From positions 9,610,001-9,674,000 of the forward strand of contig JAWNGF010000001.1 in the NCBI GenBank assembly GCA_037039685.1: a stretch of DNA of 64,000 nt, given 5' to 3'. Below, in pieces: positions 24,355 through 34,725 of the stretch. Source of the DNA: Ceratobasidium sp. AG-K (taxonomy: Eukaryota; Basidiomycota; Agaricomycetes; Cantharellales; Ceratobasidiaceae). The translations under genes and the position numbers were made by a program. Below the pieces are notes generated by a model. The model worked only from the letters and a program-made list of their open reading frames with translations, had not been told where the DNA came from and did not search any database. The stretch's first letter is position 1. Every line of letters begins with the position of its first letter.

Positions 24355-25119
24355 CTACTGTACAGCACAGTCCTTTTCCTTCTTCAGCATATATTCCTCC
24401 AACCCCTCCTTGTCCTCCAAGGTCAGGTCGATGGGGTTGAAGACGGTATTTCCTGGTTCGTCCGAGAACTTCTCCCATTCTTCCCAGGTTTCTTCCTTCG
24501 TCCAGTCCGCCTTGGACCAGTTCAAAACCCTCTCCTGGGCCTCCACAAACTCCTCATCCCACTGTCGTACATCGGGCTCTTCCTCCTTCCATGCCGACAC
24601 GTCAGTCTCCTCCTTCTTCCACCAGTAGGGTTCCCATTCGATCTTCTCCTTCTGGTATCTGCCCCTCTCCATCCTCCAGTCGCTCAGGTCCTTTTCGTAG
24701 TTGGCGTCCCATGCATCGTTCCATCTAGGTCGGAGTGTTGGCTGCCTTCTGTCGTAACCTGGTACCCACTTGCTCGAGTATGCTCCTTCTTGTCCCCATT
24801 CAACCACCCCGAGCATGTGGGTGGAGAGGAGAACGACCTCCGAGACCTGGAATGCGGCGCACCCCCGGCAGACGAATATGTCCTTCCAAAGGAGCTGCAT
24901 GCGTGTCGGCGATTTCTTTCCGACCCACTGGAATTCCCCCAGGTCTGAGTGGAGGATGTCGTCCGAGGCCCTGAAGTGCATTCTTCCCGAGCTTTGTTGC
25001 GACCTTTTGAAGACGTAGAGGGCGGCTCCGGAGTCAAGGATCCTTGCCGTGGCAAAGGCAGGTCCTTCGAGGACGCGGGTGAGGTTGTTGGTAATGGTGG
25101 AGCGGGAGACAGCAGGCAT
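24355..25119 (-). CDS. Element A ORF3, accessory protein of unknown function
   Basis: 254 aa from the ATG at 25119. It overlaps the 3' end of pol in another frame: the pol frame stays open to 24684. Copies in B, C and F have exactly the same length. It has a CxxC pair (FVCRGC), a Trp- and acid-rich C-terminal half, and ends with NPIDLTLED, which resembles a SUMO-interaction motif. No known domain is recognised. Upstream in-frame codons lack an ATG, so MPAVSRS is taken as the start. Confidence 0.72.
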   Translation of the reverse strand: MPAVSRSTITNNLTRVLEGPAFATARILDSGAALYVFKRSQQSSGRMHFRASDDILHSDLGEFQWVGKKSPTRMQLLWKDIFVCRGCAAFQVSEVVLLSTHMLGVVEWGQEGAYSSKWVPGYDRRQPTLRPRWNDAWDANYEKDLSDWRMERGRYQKEKIEWEPYWWKKEETDVSAWKEEEPDVRQWDEEFVEAQERVLNWSKADWTKEETWEEWEKFSDEPGNTVFNPIDLTLEDKEGLEEYMLKKEKDCAVQ

Positions 25120-27493
25120 TGTAGCGGGCAAAAAAGATTTAGAGCGTGGAGTTGGGAGTGTTTCTTGGAATAGTAGCAAGTTTTGCAAGTGATATTACTC
25201 GTCTCACCCCTTCTGCCTTTTATCCTCCCTGGCGCATAGTTAGATGGCGTGGGAGCTTCAGGGTGTTGGCGTAGAAGGTCCTTGATGATCTTCGACAGGT
25301 GACCAAAATCTTCCGCCCTTTGTTCTGTGTCTTCTTCACTTCCACAACCCTTCCATCTGACCCTGTAAAAAAGGCCGTCCTTTGTCTCCTTCCAGTCCAA
25401 GATCTTCTCTACTTCATATTCTTCTTCTCCTTCTTCCGTTATGATCGGCGGTGGTCAGGGTTGGTTGCGGCTGAATTCGGTGTCTCCCTTGTAAGGGCTG
25501 AGCAAATCGATGTGGAAAACAGGGTGCACCCTCATTGTTGCCGGCAGATCAAGCTCATAAGCGTGTGATCCTATCTGTCGCTTCACAACAAATGGCCCGT
25601 GCCTTTTGTTGTCCAGTTTCTTTGATGGTCTTTTTGTTTGAATGTTTTTTCCTAGCAGCCAAACTAGATCTCCTTCTTGGTACTTGCTCTTTGGCTCTTC
25701 TTCTGGGAGCCTTTGGGTTTCCATAGATGCAATAGCTTCGTCGTGGATTTTACGCCATTTTCCTGTGATGTTGTTTGCTTCTGGAACCGCTGATTCTTCC
25801 GCTGAGATGTTCCACAGTGGTTCCCTCCCGTAGACAATTTTGAAAGGGGAATTACCTGTTACGCGATGCTTCTGTAGATTATAGCTGAACTCCGCAATCG
25901 GTAATAAATCCGCCCAATCATCCTGCCAGTAGTTAACAAACGATCGTAGCCAGCCTTCCATCCATTGATTGATTCTCTCTGTTATTCCATCTGTTTGGGG
26001 GTGGTAGGCAGTACTAAAACCTGGGCTAGTTCCAATTTTCTCATAAATGGCTTTCATAAGTTTGGAATTGAAAGTAGTCCCTCGGTCTGAGATCGTGCTC
26101 TTTGGGAAACCATGCAGTTTCCAAACATTTGTGATGAAAAGATTTGCAAGTTCGCTTGCCGTGTGAGATTCTTTGCAGGGTATGAAGTGCGCCATTCTTG
26201 AGAATCGGTCCACCACTACTAAGATGCTATCTGATCCTCTGGATTTTGGTAACTTCACCATGAAGTCGAACGCTATGTCTTCCCACGGTCCTTTTGGAAT
26301 TTCCAGAGGCTTGATTGGGACTATTGACTTTGATCCCTTTGTCCGTTGGCAGGTCTCACAGGACTCCACGTATCTGTTTATGCTTTGCTTCATCCCTGGC
26401 CAGAAGTACCTTCTTGATATTAGTTCCAGTGTTCTAGCCTGTCCCTGATGTCCTGCGATTTTTGAGTCGTGATGAACTCGCATGATGGCCAGTCTGGATT
26501 CCTTATCCTCTGGCACATAGATCCTTCCTTTGAACCATAGTAGTCCCTCTTTGAAATCATAATCTTTTGCACTGTGTTGTAGGGTTTCTGGTAACGTTTC
26601 CTTTGATTTGCAGATTTCTTTGATTTGTGTTAATCCTTCATCTGTTTCCTGAGCATCCTTGATAGTTTCTATGATGTTTGTGTCTACTTGTCCCATAAAT
26701 CCCTTGAACTTTTCAACCAATATCATAACTTGTTCAGGCGTCGGGATATCTTCATGGTCTGACCGTCTTGACAACAGGTCCGGTTTTGATGACAGGACGC
26801 CAGGGCGATATATGATGTCAAAGTTATAGGAAGCAAGCAGTTGGTGCCATCTTGTGTGTCGGCGGTTGAACGTTCTTGCTTCCTTCCAGAATTGTAGGTT
26901 CCTATGATCGGTGTAGATGGTGATAGGGTCCCTTGTTCCTTCAAGGTATAGCCTCCAGTGTGTTAAAGATTCTATGATAGCCATAAGTTCTTTATCGTGG
27001 ACGTCGTAGTTGAGTTGAGCCTCGTTGAAAGACTTTGAAAGGAAAGCAATAGGGTGCAAGTAGCCATCATCTTGCCTTTGCAACAAGATTGCTCCCATTG
27101 CTACTCCACTTGCGTCTGTTTCCAGGAAAAACGGTTTGTCAGGGTTTGGATGGCGTAGAGTGGGTTCCTTGCTGATTTCTGTCTTCAGGGCTACAAATGC
27201 TTCCTGCTGATTGTTTCCCCATTCCCATTTGTTCTCCTTTCTTGTTAAGGTTGTCAGGGGTTTTGCTAATCGGCTGAAATTCGGTACAAATCTTTGGTAA
27301 AAATTTGCGAATCCTAGGAATGCCTGAACTTGCTTGACCGTTCTTGGTTCCTTCCATTCCTTTATTGCTTTTACTTTTTCTTCCTCCATAGAGATGCCTG
27401 AATCGCTGATTCCGAGTCCAGCATATGTCAATTTGGTGACAAAGAATTCGCATTTTGGCAACTTTGCAAAAAGATTTTCCTCCAGTAGGATCT
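24684..27493 (-). pseudogene. Element A pol, distal part (RT end, RNase H, integrase, chromodomain)
   Basis: Continues the pol frame from 34726-35857 across element B. Reading leftwards it holds the end of RT (KCEFFVTKL), RNase H (ETDASGVAMGA, YTDHRNLQFW), the integrase zinc finger (HHDSKIAGHQG, CETCQRTKG), the integrase core (VVVDRFSRMAHF, SDRGTTFNS, AYHPQTDGITE) and a chromodomain-like end (EVEKILDWKET). A TGA at 25457-25455, where B and C have CGA, cuts off the chromodomain. In the chromodomain Tyr is replaced by Cys (WKGCGS). Confidence 0.88.
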
Positions 27494-27949
27494 TGTCGTG
27501 AGCTAGCTCACTCCATCGGACTCGCCTGTTGTCTCGCCCGCCTGTCCCCTTCCTTGTGTTGTGTTTCTGTTTCCGTTTGCCATGTTGCCACTTTCTTGTG
27601 GTTGTTCTGTTACATTGTGTAACGCAGCTGTGCTTTGTACGAGTCATGTCTGTTCATACAGCATGACTCACATGGACACTCCTGACTGGCTATCTTGTAT
27701 GACTCATGTGGCTGCGCCTTGTATGACTCGGCCACTTTCTGAATATATATAGAAGACCAACAAGCCTGGTAACCGCAGCTTGTTTTGTCTCGTCAAAACA
27801 TCCACTCTGAGTGACACTTAGAACCACCCCTACCCTCAAGAGCCTACAGACGCTTAAGTGTGTTGCGGTTCAAGAGGTCATTAAGGTCTTAGTGCCATCC
27901 ACTCTCCATCGCGGCTTGCCTCATACCCACCAAGAAGAAGCTTACGACA
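27494..27949 (+). repeat. 5' LTR of element B, with promoter and self-primer donor
   Basis: Begins TGTCGTGAGCTAGCTCAC, a 14-bp perfect palindrome after the first four bases. It has TGACTCA at 27664-27670 and 27700-27706, a TATATATA box at 27744-27751, and AGCTTGTTTTGT at 27777-27788 about where transcription should start. It ends CTTACGACA. Confidence 0.92.
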
Positions 27950-27951
27950 TT

Positions 27952-27963
27952 ACAAAACAAGCT
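27952..27963 (+). promoter_or_regulatory. Self-primer binding site of element B
   Basis: ACAAAACAAGCT, 2 nt after the 5' LTR, is the exact complement of 12 nt in the LTR at 27777-27788, near the predicted RNA 5' end. Tf1 and sushi-type elements prime reverse transcription by folding the 5' end of their own RNA onto such a site, and no tRNA match was seen. Confidence 0.75.
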
Positions 27964-27975
27964 TAACAAACAAAC

Positions 27976-29976
27976 ATGTCTATTCAAGAAGATGGAGGGT
28001 CACGTCCCTCATCTGTGATATCAACAAGAAGAGGACCTAGTCGGGCAGCGAGGCCCACAGGATCACTGAATGAACAGGATATTGCACAAACCCAAGCGGG
28101 AGGTCCTGCCCGATCACGCCCCCAAAGTCAAACATCAATGCCCGGAGCTTTCGGCATTCCTTACATGACAACAGTACAGGAGGAAGAACCCACTATCACA
28201 AATAGAGAACCAGGAGATCTCACAAATGACCCTACTCCGGCGGTAATTCGTATTCCAAATGCAACTCCAGGGCCATCACGTCCCTTATGGCCGTTAGGAA
28301 ACAGAAGACAGTTCTTTTCTCCCCAACCCGAAGCTCATGGGGGTGTATCGCTTGTTCCTATTAGACCTCCCCCCACACCACACATTCCCAATGTTCCTAC
28401 AGTTCCTCAAATTGGAGGAACCATCACCAACTCAGGTCCAATCCCAGTGGCTTCCCAGCCAGTCACACTGGTGATTCCAGCACCACCATATATTCCACAG
28501 GGTTACTCCGAGCAATCAGGCCCGGTACAACAAGGCGCCGGAGATCCAGGGAGCTCAAGTTCAAGTTCCAGTTCTAGCGGAAGGACTGTAATCAGCAATC
28601 TAGATGACCTAGACGACCTTCTAGAAGGAAGACACAACGCTACCCTTAGAGTTATAGACGGAATGAGGGTCACCGTAGATCGAAGGCTTAGTGGCCTAGA
28701 ACAAGCCACACAGGTTCTAGCAAACAACCAACAAATCTTCAACGACTCCATCAACACCCTACAAGGAACCTTGACAGACATTCTGAACTCGGCAAGAAAT
28801 GGTGAACATAATTCCTTCTTAGTCGGTCAAGACGTAACCCGCCTTCGAAATGAAGTTACCAACACCCAAGGACTAGTAAATAACGTACGCGAAGAACTCA
28901 ACACTACCAGACAAGCACAACTTGAATGGAATGAGGCAGTAACTCAAGGGCTAGAAACCTTACGACAAGAGGGAGCCTCCTTCACTACCAAAATTACGGA
29001 AGTACAGCAAGCCATCAACAATATGCAAGAAGAAATGGACGAAGCATCCCTGCACGGAGTCACCTCTAGACGATCAAATTCTCTACCTCACCCAGACGCG
29101 GAGTCTACCAGGATCGACGAATTAGAATTAAGGATCCAACGGCTGACCAAAAACCCAAACAACGGTAGTGGACCACGTCGTCCAAAAGTAACTCGTCCAG
29201 AAGCCTTCGATGGAAAGAAAGGGGAAGGTGCCGAAATGTTCATCACACAAATGGAAAGCTACTTTCTACGCCTAGGCGACCAATACACTTCCAGTGAAGA
29301 AAGGATCCGCGAAGCCCTAGCAAACTTCAAATCCGAGAACAAAGCTGCCACTCACTGGGCACAAGTACTCTTACGATCACTCAACCAAGGGGAAAATAAC
29401 CAAAACCTTGCCTCATGGGAAAGTTTCAAGGCACACTTCATGGAGCAGTTCAGCGACCCCAACAAAAAAGCTAAAGCTGAATCAGATATCCGAAAGTGCA
29501 AACAGAACAACTCTGTAGCAAACTATGCCTCGGAGTTCCGATATCTCCTGGTAGACGTAAATTGGGGACAAGAAGCTCTGATCAACCAGTTCAAGGAAGG
29601 GTTGAAGTCAGAAGTCAAGACTGAACTAGCTTGCTTCGAACTAACCCTGATCAATGAAGATGGAACAGAACGGGAACTTTCCCTTGACCGGTGGATCTCA
29701 ATCGCAATCTCTATAGACCAGAAATTGCAACAAATCAAGACCTCGACAGGGAAGAAGCCCGCCCAAGCAACCGCTAGCGGACAAACCTCTACAAAACGGC
29801 TTCCTGACGAAGTATACAAAGCAAGGATAGCAGGCAACCGCTGCTTGAAGTGCGGACAGGAAGGACACCGGTCATTCAAATGCCCGTCCAAGGAATGGAT
29901 AACGACGGAACCCAGCGTTAAAGGAAGGGAGGCAACAATTGTGGAAGACTCGGGAAAAGAAGGGGTCTCCCTCTGA
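27976..29976 (+). CDS. Element B Gag
   Basis: 666 aa. It has a disordered Pro/Ser-rich N-terminal region with a Ser run (residues ~190-200), a predicted coiled-coil middle part, a capsid-like segment (FDGKKGEGAEMFITQMESYF) and one CCHC zinc knuckle (CLKCGQEGHRSFKC) near the end. The knuckle binds the element RNA. It ends with TGA just after the -1 frameshift site. Confidence 0.92.
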   Translation: MSIQEDGGSRPSSVISTRRGPSRAARPTGSLNEQDIAQTQAGGPARSRPQSQTSMPGAFGIPYMTTVQEEEPTITNREPGDLTNDPTPAVIRIPNATPGPSRPLWPLGNRRQFFSPQPEAHGGVSLVPIRPPPTPHIPNVPTVPQIGGTITNSGPIPVASQPVTLVIPAPPYIPQGYSEQSGPVQQGAGDPGSSSSSSSSSGRTVISNLDDLDDLLEGRHNATLRVIDGMRVTVDRRLSGLEQATQVLANNQQIFNDSINTLQGTLTDILNSARNGEHNSFLVGQDVTRLRNEVTNTQGLVNNVREELNTTRQAQLEWNEAVTQGLETLRQEGASFTTKITEVQQAINNMQEEMDEASLHGVTSRRSNSLPHPDAESTRIDELELRIQRLTKNPNNGSGPRRPKVTRPEAFDGKKGEGAEMFITQMESYFLRLGDQYTSSEERIREALANFKSENKAATHWAQVLLRSLNQGENNQNLASWESFKAHFMEQFSDPNKKAKAESDIRKCKQNNSVANYASEFRYLLVDVNWGQEALINQFKEGLKSEVKTELACFELTLINEDGTERELSLDRWISIAISIDQKLQQIKTSTGKKPAQATASGQTSTKRLPDEVYKARIAGNRCLKCGQEGHRSFKCPSKEWITTEPSVKGREATIVEDSGKEGVSL

Positions 29977-29993
29977 CTGTGTGTGGAGAGACC
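29952..29993 (+). promoter_or_regulatory. -1 ribosomal frameshift signal of element B
   Basis: Heptamer G_GGA_AAA (29952-29958) in the gag frame, then a 5-nt spacer and a stem GGTCTC (29964-29969) with GAGACC (29988-29993). The pol frame is open across the site and is -1 relative to gag. Confidence 0.65.
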
Positions 29994-32900
29994 AACAAAC
30001 CGGCAACGGAAACAATGTACTTTAGAGCAACAAATGAGTCAACCATTGTTTATGCAAACGTTGCCGGAATCACAGAACCTATCCCAACCCTCATCGATTC
30101 TGGAGCATCAAAGAACTTCTTGGACATCTCTTGTGCTTGATCCAACAACATCCCACTCATGGAACTTTCCACTCCGAGAAAAGTAATCGGTATCCAGGGA
30201 AAGGAACTCTCTCACCAAATACGCTTCAAAGCTAAGCTGGAACTAGACGTGGAAGGAAGAACCTTTAAACAAATCTTCTTTGCTATGCCTACTGGGGAAA
30301 CTAAACTTATCCTAGGACTAGAATGGTTAGAAGAAGCAAACCCGGTTATCGATTGGAGAACGAAGCACATATCATGGCAGCCAGAACCTATCCAAGCAAG
30401 AACAGCCTCAATAGACGACCTACCCAAAGAATTCAAGGAATTTGCCGATGTCTTCAGTGAAGAAAAATTCAAAAGAATCCCAGATCATCGACCATACGAC
30501 TGCGCCATTGATTTCAAGGAAGGAGCTGAACTTCCAAAACCGGCCAGACCTATCCCACTCTCTCCAGCAGAATCAATTGCACTAAGAGAATATCTGGATG
30601 AAGAAATTGCAGCGGGAAAGATTCGACCAAGCAAATCACCCATTGCATCACCTTGTTTCTTTGTTAAAAAACCCATCGATCCAAAAAATCCAGGAGCGGT
30701 TCGCCAGCTACGACTTGTTCAAGACCTCAGAGGAGTAAACGCCATCACAAAGGACGACAGATTCCCAATGCCCCTAATGGAAGACCTCCTGGATAAAATC
30801 AAGGACGCGAAAATTTTCTCCAAGATTGATCTACGCATGGGTTTCAACAATATCAGAATTAGGGAAGGTGACAAATGGAAGACAGCTTTCAGAACAAAAG
30901 AAGGACTTTTCGAATACGTCGTCATGCCTTTTGGACTAAAGAACGCGCCCGCCATCTTCCAAAGATATATGAATCACATTTTCCATGATCTTATCGACGT
31001 ATGTGTCATTGTATACATTGACGACATCCTGGTCTTCTCCAAGGACAGAAGCCAACATACCGTGGATGTCAGAAGAGTACTAAAGATCTTACTGGAGGAA
31101 AATCTTTTTGCAAAGCTTCCAAAATGCGAATTCTTTGTCACCAAATTAACGTATACTGGACTTGGAATCAGCGATACGGGTATCTCAATGGAGGAAGAAA
31201 AAGTCAAGGCAATAAAGGAGTGGAAGGAACCAAAAACAATCAAGCAAGTCCAAGCATTCCTAGGATTCGCGAATTTCTACCGAAGATTCGTACCGAATTT
31301 CAGCCGATTAGCAAAACCCCTGACAACCTTAACAAGAAAGGAGAACAAGTGGGAATGGGGAAACGATCAGCAGGAAGCGTTTGAAGCCTTAAAGACGGAA
31401 ATCAGCAAGGAACCCACTCTACGCCATCCGGACCCTGACAAACCCTTCTTCTTGGAAACAGACGCAAGTGGAGTAGCAATGGGAGCAATCCTGTCGCAAA
31501 GGCAAGATGATGGCTACCTTCACCCTATTGCTTTCCTTTCAAAATCTTTCAACGAGGCCCAGCTCAACTACGACGTCCACGATAAGGAACTCATGGCAAT
31601 CATTGAATCCTTAACACATTGGAGACTATACCTAGAAGGAACAAAAGACCCTATCACCATCTACACCAATCATAGGAACCTACAGTTCTGGAAGGAAGCA
31701 AGAACCTTCAACCGTCAACACGCAAGATGGCATCAATTGCTTGCTTCCTACAACCCTGATATCATATACCGCCCTGGAATCCTGTCTTCTAAACCGGACC
31801 TATTGTCTAGACAGTCCGACCATGAAGATACTCCCACGCCTGAACAAGTTATGATATCTGTCGAAAGGTTCAAAGGATTTAAGGGACAAGTATATACAAA
31901 CATCATAGAGACTATCAAGGAAGCTCAGGAAACAGATGAAGGACTAGCACGTATCAAAGAAATCTGCAAATTGAGGGAAACGTTACCAAAAACCCTACAA
32001 CACAGCGCGAAAGATTATGATTTCAAGGAGGGACTATTATGGTTCAAGGGAAGGATCTACGTGCCAGAAGATAAGGAATCCAGACTGGCCATCATGCGAA
32101 TTCATCACGACTCAAAAATCGCAGGACATCAAGGACAGGCTAGAACACTGGAACTAATATCAAGAAGATACTTCTGGCCAGGAATGAAGCAAAGCATAAA
32201 CAGATACGTGGAATCATGCGAGACCTGCCAACGGACAAAGGGATCAAAGTCAATAGTCCCAATCAAACCTCTGGAGATTCCAAAAGGACCATGGGAAGAC
32301 ATGGCGTTCGACTTTGTGGTAAAGTTACCAAAATCCAGGGGATCAGATAGCATCTTAGTAGTGGTGGACCGATTCTCAAGAATGGCGCACTTCATACCCT
32401 GCAAAGAATCTCACACGGCAAGCGACCTTGCAAATCTTTTCATCACAAATGTTTGGAAACTACACGGTTTTCCAAAGAGCACGATTTCAGACCGAGGGAC
32501 CACTTTCAATTCCAAACTTATGAAAGCCATTTATGAAAAAATTGGAACTAGCCCAGGTTTCAGTACCGCCTACCACCCCCAAACAGATGGAATAACGGAA
32601 AGAATCAATCAATGGATGGAAGGCTGGCTACGATCGTTTGTCAACTACCGACAGGATGATTGGGCGGACTTGTTACCAATTGCGGAATTCAGCTATAATC
32701 TACAGAAGCACCGCGTAACGGGTAGTTCTCCCTTTGAGATTGTCTACAGAAGGGAACCACTGTGGAACATCTCTACAGAAGAATCAGCGGTTCCAGAAGC
32801 AAACAACATCACAGAAAAATGGCATAAAATCTGGGACGAGGCAATTGCGTCAATGGAAACCCAAAGGCTCCCAGGAGAAGTGCCGAAGAACGAGTACCAA

Positions 32901-33893
32901 GAAGGAGATCTAGTTTGGCTGCTAGGAAAGAACATTCAAACGAAAAGACCATCAAAAAAACTGGATAACAAAAAGCACGGGCCATTTGTTGTAAAGCGAC
33001 AGATAGGGTCACACGCTTATGAGCTTGATTTGCCGGCAACAATGAGGGTGCACCCTGTTTTCCACATCGATCTGCTCAGCCCTTACAAGGGAGACACTGA
33101 ATTCAGCCGTAACCAACCCCGACCACCGCCGATCATAACAGAAGAAGGAGAAGAGGAATATGAAGTAGAAAAGATTTTGGACTGGAAGGAAACAAAGGAC
33201 GGTCTTTTTTACAGGGTCAGATGGAAAGGTTATGGAAGTGAAGAAGACACGGAACAAAGGGCGGAAGATTTTGGTCACCTTTCTAAGATCATCAAGGATC
33301 TTCTACGCCGACACCCTGAAGCTCCCACGCCATCTAACTACGCTCCAGGAAAGATAAAAGGCAGGAGGAGTGAGACGAGTAGTGTCACTTGCAAAACTTG
33401 CTACTACTCCGAGAAACACCACCAACTCCACGCTCTAAACCTTTTCTGCCCTCTAAAATGCCTGCCGTCACCCGCTCTACCATTACCAACAACCTCACCC
33501 GCGTCCTCGAAGGACCTGCCTTCGCCACAGCAAGGGTCCTCGACTCTGGGGCTGCCCTCTACGTCTTCAAAAGGTCGCAACAAAGCTCTGGGAGGATGCA
33601 CTTCAGGGCCTCGGACAATATCCTCCACTCAGACCTGGGGGAATTCCAGTGGGTCGGGAAAAAATGGCCGACGCGCATGCAGCTCCTACAAAAGGACATA
33701 TTCGTCTGTCGAGGGTGCGCTGCTTTCCAGGTCTCGGAGGTTGTCCTCCTCTCCACCCACATGCTCGGAGTGGTTGAATGGGGACAAGAAGGAGCCTACT
33801 CGAGCGAGTGGGTACCAGGATACGACGGGAGGCAACCAACACTGCGACCCCGGTGGAACGACGCCTGGGACGCCAACTACGAGAGGGACTTGA
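29977..33893 (+). pseudogene. Element B pol with one nonsense codon
   Basis: The -1 frame opens before the end of gag and runs to 33893. It has protease (LIDSGASKNF), then a TGA at 30138-30140 where the other copies have CGA or CAA. After that 1,250 codons are open: RT (VMPFGLKNAP, YIDDILVF), RNase H (ETDASGVAMGA; the usual YTDH reads YTNH here), integrase zinc finger, integrase core (SDRGTTFNS, AYHPQTDGITE) and chromodomain-like EVEKILDWKET. The YTNH change removes a conserved RNase H Asp. After the chromodomain the frame continues as a Ser/Pro-rich tail over ORF3. Confidence 0.9.
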
Positions 33894-34222
33894 GCGACTG
33901 GAGGCTGGAAAGGGGAAGGTACCAGAAGGAAAAGTTTGAATGGGCGCCTAACTGGTGGAAGTGGGAGGAGACGGACGTGTCGGCATGGAAGGAGACAGAG
34001 CCAGACGTGCGACAATGGGACAAGGAGTTTGTGGAGGTTCCGGAAAGGGTTTTGGACTGGTCCAAGGCTGACTGGACAAAGGAGGAAACATGGGAAGAAT
34101 GGGAGAAGTTCTCGGACGAACCGGGGAACACCGCGTTCAACCCCATCGACCTAACCTTGGAGGAAGATGAAGGACTTGAGGAGTTCATGCTGAGGAAAGG
34201 GAAGGACTGCACAGTGCAGTAA
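33458..34222 (+). CDS. Element B ORF3, accessory protein of unknown function
   Basis: 254 aa starting MPAVTRST, with the same length and layout as in A, C and F: CxxC (FVCRGC), a Trp-rich acidic C-terminal half and a terminal NPIDLTLEED. It overlaps pol by 436 nt in another frame. No family recognised. Confidence 0.75.
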   Translation: MPAVTRSTITNNLTRVLEGPAFATARVLDSGAALYVFKRSQQSSGRMHFRASDNILHSDLGEFQWVGKKWPTRMQLLQKDIFVCRGCAAFQVSEVVLLSTHMLGVVEWGQEGAYSSEWVPGYDGRQPTLRPRWNDAWDANYERDLSDWRLERGRYQKEKFEWAPNWWKWEETDVSAWKETEPDVRQWDKEFVEVPERVLDWSKADWTKEETWEEWEKFSDEPGNTAFNPIDLTLEEDEGLEEFMLRKGKDCTVQ

Positions 34223-34264
34223 AGTCCATTCAGGTCCCCCAAATGGACCCATAGGGGGGAGTAA

Positions 34265-34720
34265 TGTCGTGAGCTAGCTCACTCCATCGGACTCGCCTGT
34301 TGTCTTGCCCGCCTGTCCCCTTCCTTGTGTTGTGTTTCTGTTTCCATTTGCCGCGTTGCCACTTTCTTGTGGTTGTTCTGTTACATTGTGTAACGCGGCT
34401 GTGCTTTGTACGAGTCATGTCTGTTCATACAGCATGACTCACATGGACACTCCTGACTGGCTATCTTGTATGACTCATGTGGCTGCGCCTTGTATGACTC
34501 GGCCACTTTCTGAATATATATAGAAGACCAACAAGCCTGGTAACCCCAGCTTGTTTTGTCTCGTCAAAACATCCACTCTGAGTGACACTTAGAACCACCC
34601 CTACCCTCAAGAGCCTACAGACGCTTAAGTGTGTTGCGGTTCAAGAGGTCATTAAGGTCTTAGTGCCGTCCACTCTCCATCGCGGCTTGCCTCATACCCA
34701 CCAAGAAGAAGCTTACGACA
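34265..34720 (+). repeat. 3' LTR of element B
   Basis: 456 bp, preceded by the polypurine tract TAGGGGGGAG at about 34253-34262. Differs from the 5' LTR at 7 positions, six of them transitions. Confidence 0.92.
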
Positions 34721-34725
34721 GATCT

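Larger units (their letters stand above)
27494..34720 (+). mobile_element. Element B: Ty3/Gypsy chromovirus inserted in element A pol
   Basis: 7,227 bp. LTRs at 27494-27949 and 34265-34720 (456 bp each) differ at 7 positions. The duplication GATCT lies at 27489-27493 and 34721-34725. It holds gag, pol and ORF3. One TGA at 30138-30140 in the protease region interrupts pol. All other coding parts are open. Confidence 0.95.

Noticed and set aside
24684..25400. Ser/Pro-rich pol tail as a separate protein gene
   Set aside because: It is the continuation of the pol frame over ORF3 and varies far more than ORF3 between copies.
27664..27730. Repeated GACTCATG units as a CRISPR or satellite array
   Set aside because: Spacing is irregular and the units are promoter motifs inside an LTR of a eukaryotic element.
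32129..32404. Antisense open frames through pol and gag of elements A-C
   Set aside because: They repeat in every copy only because the pol codon pattern does; no start context or domain.
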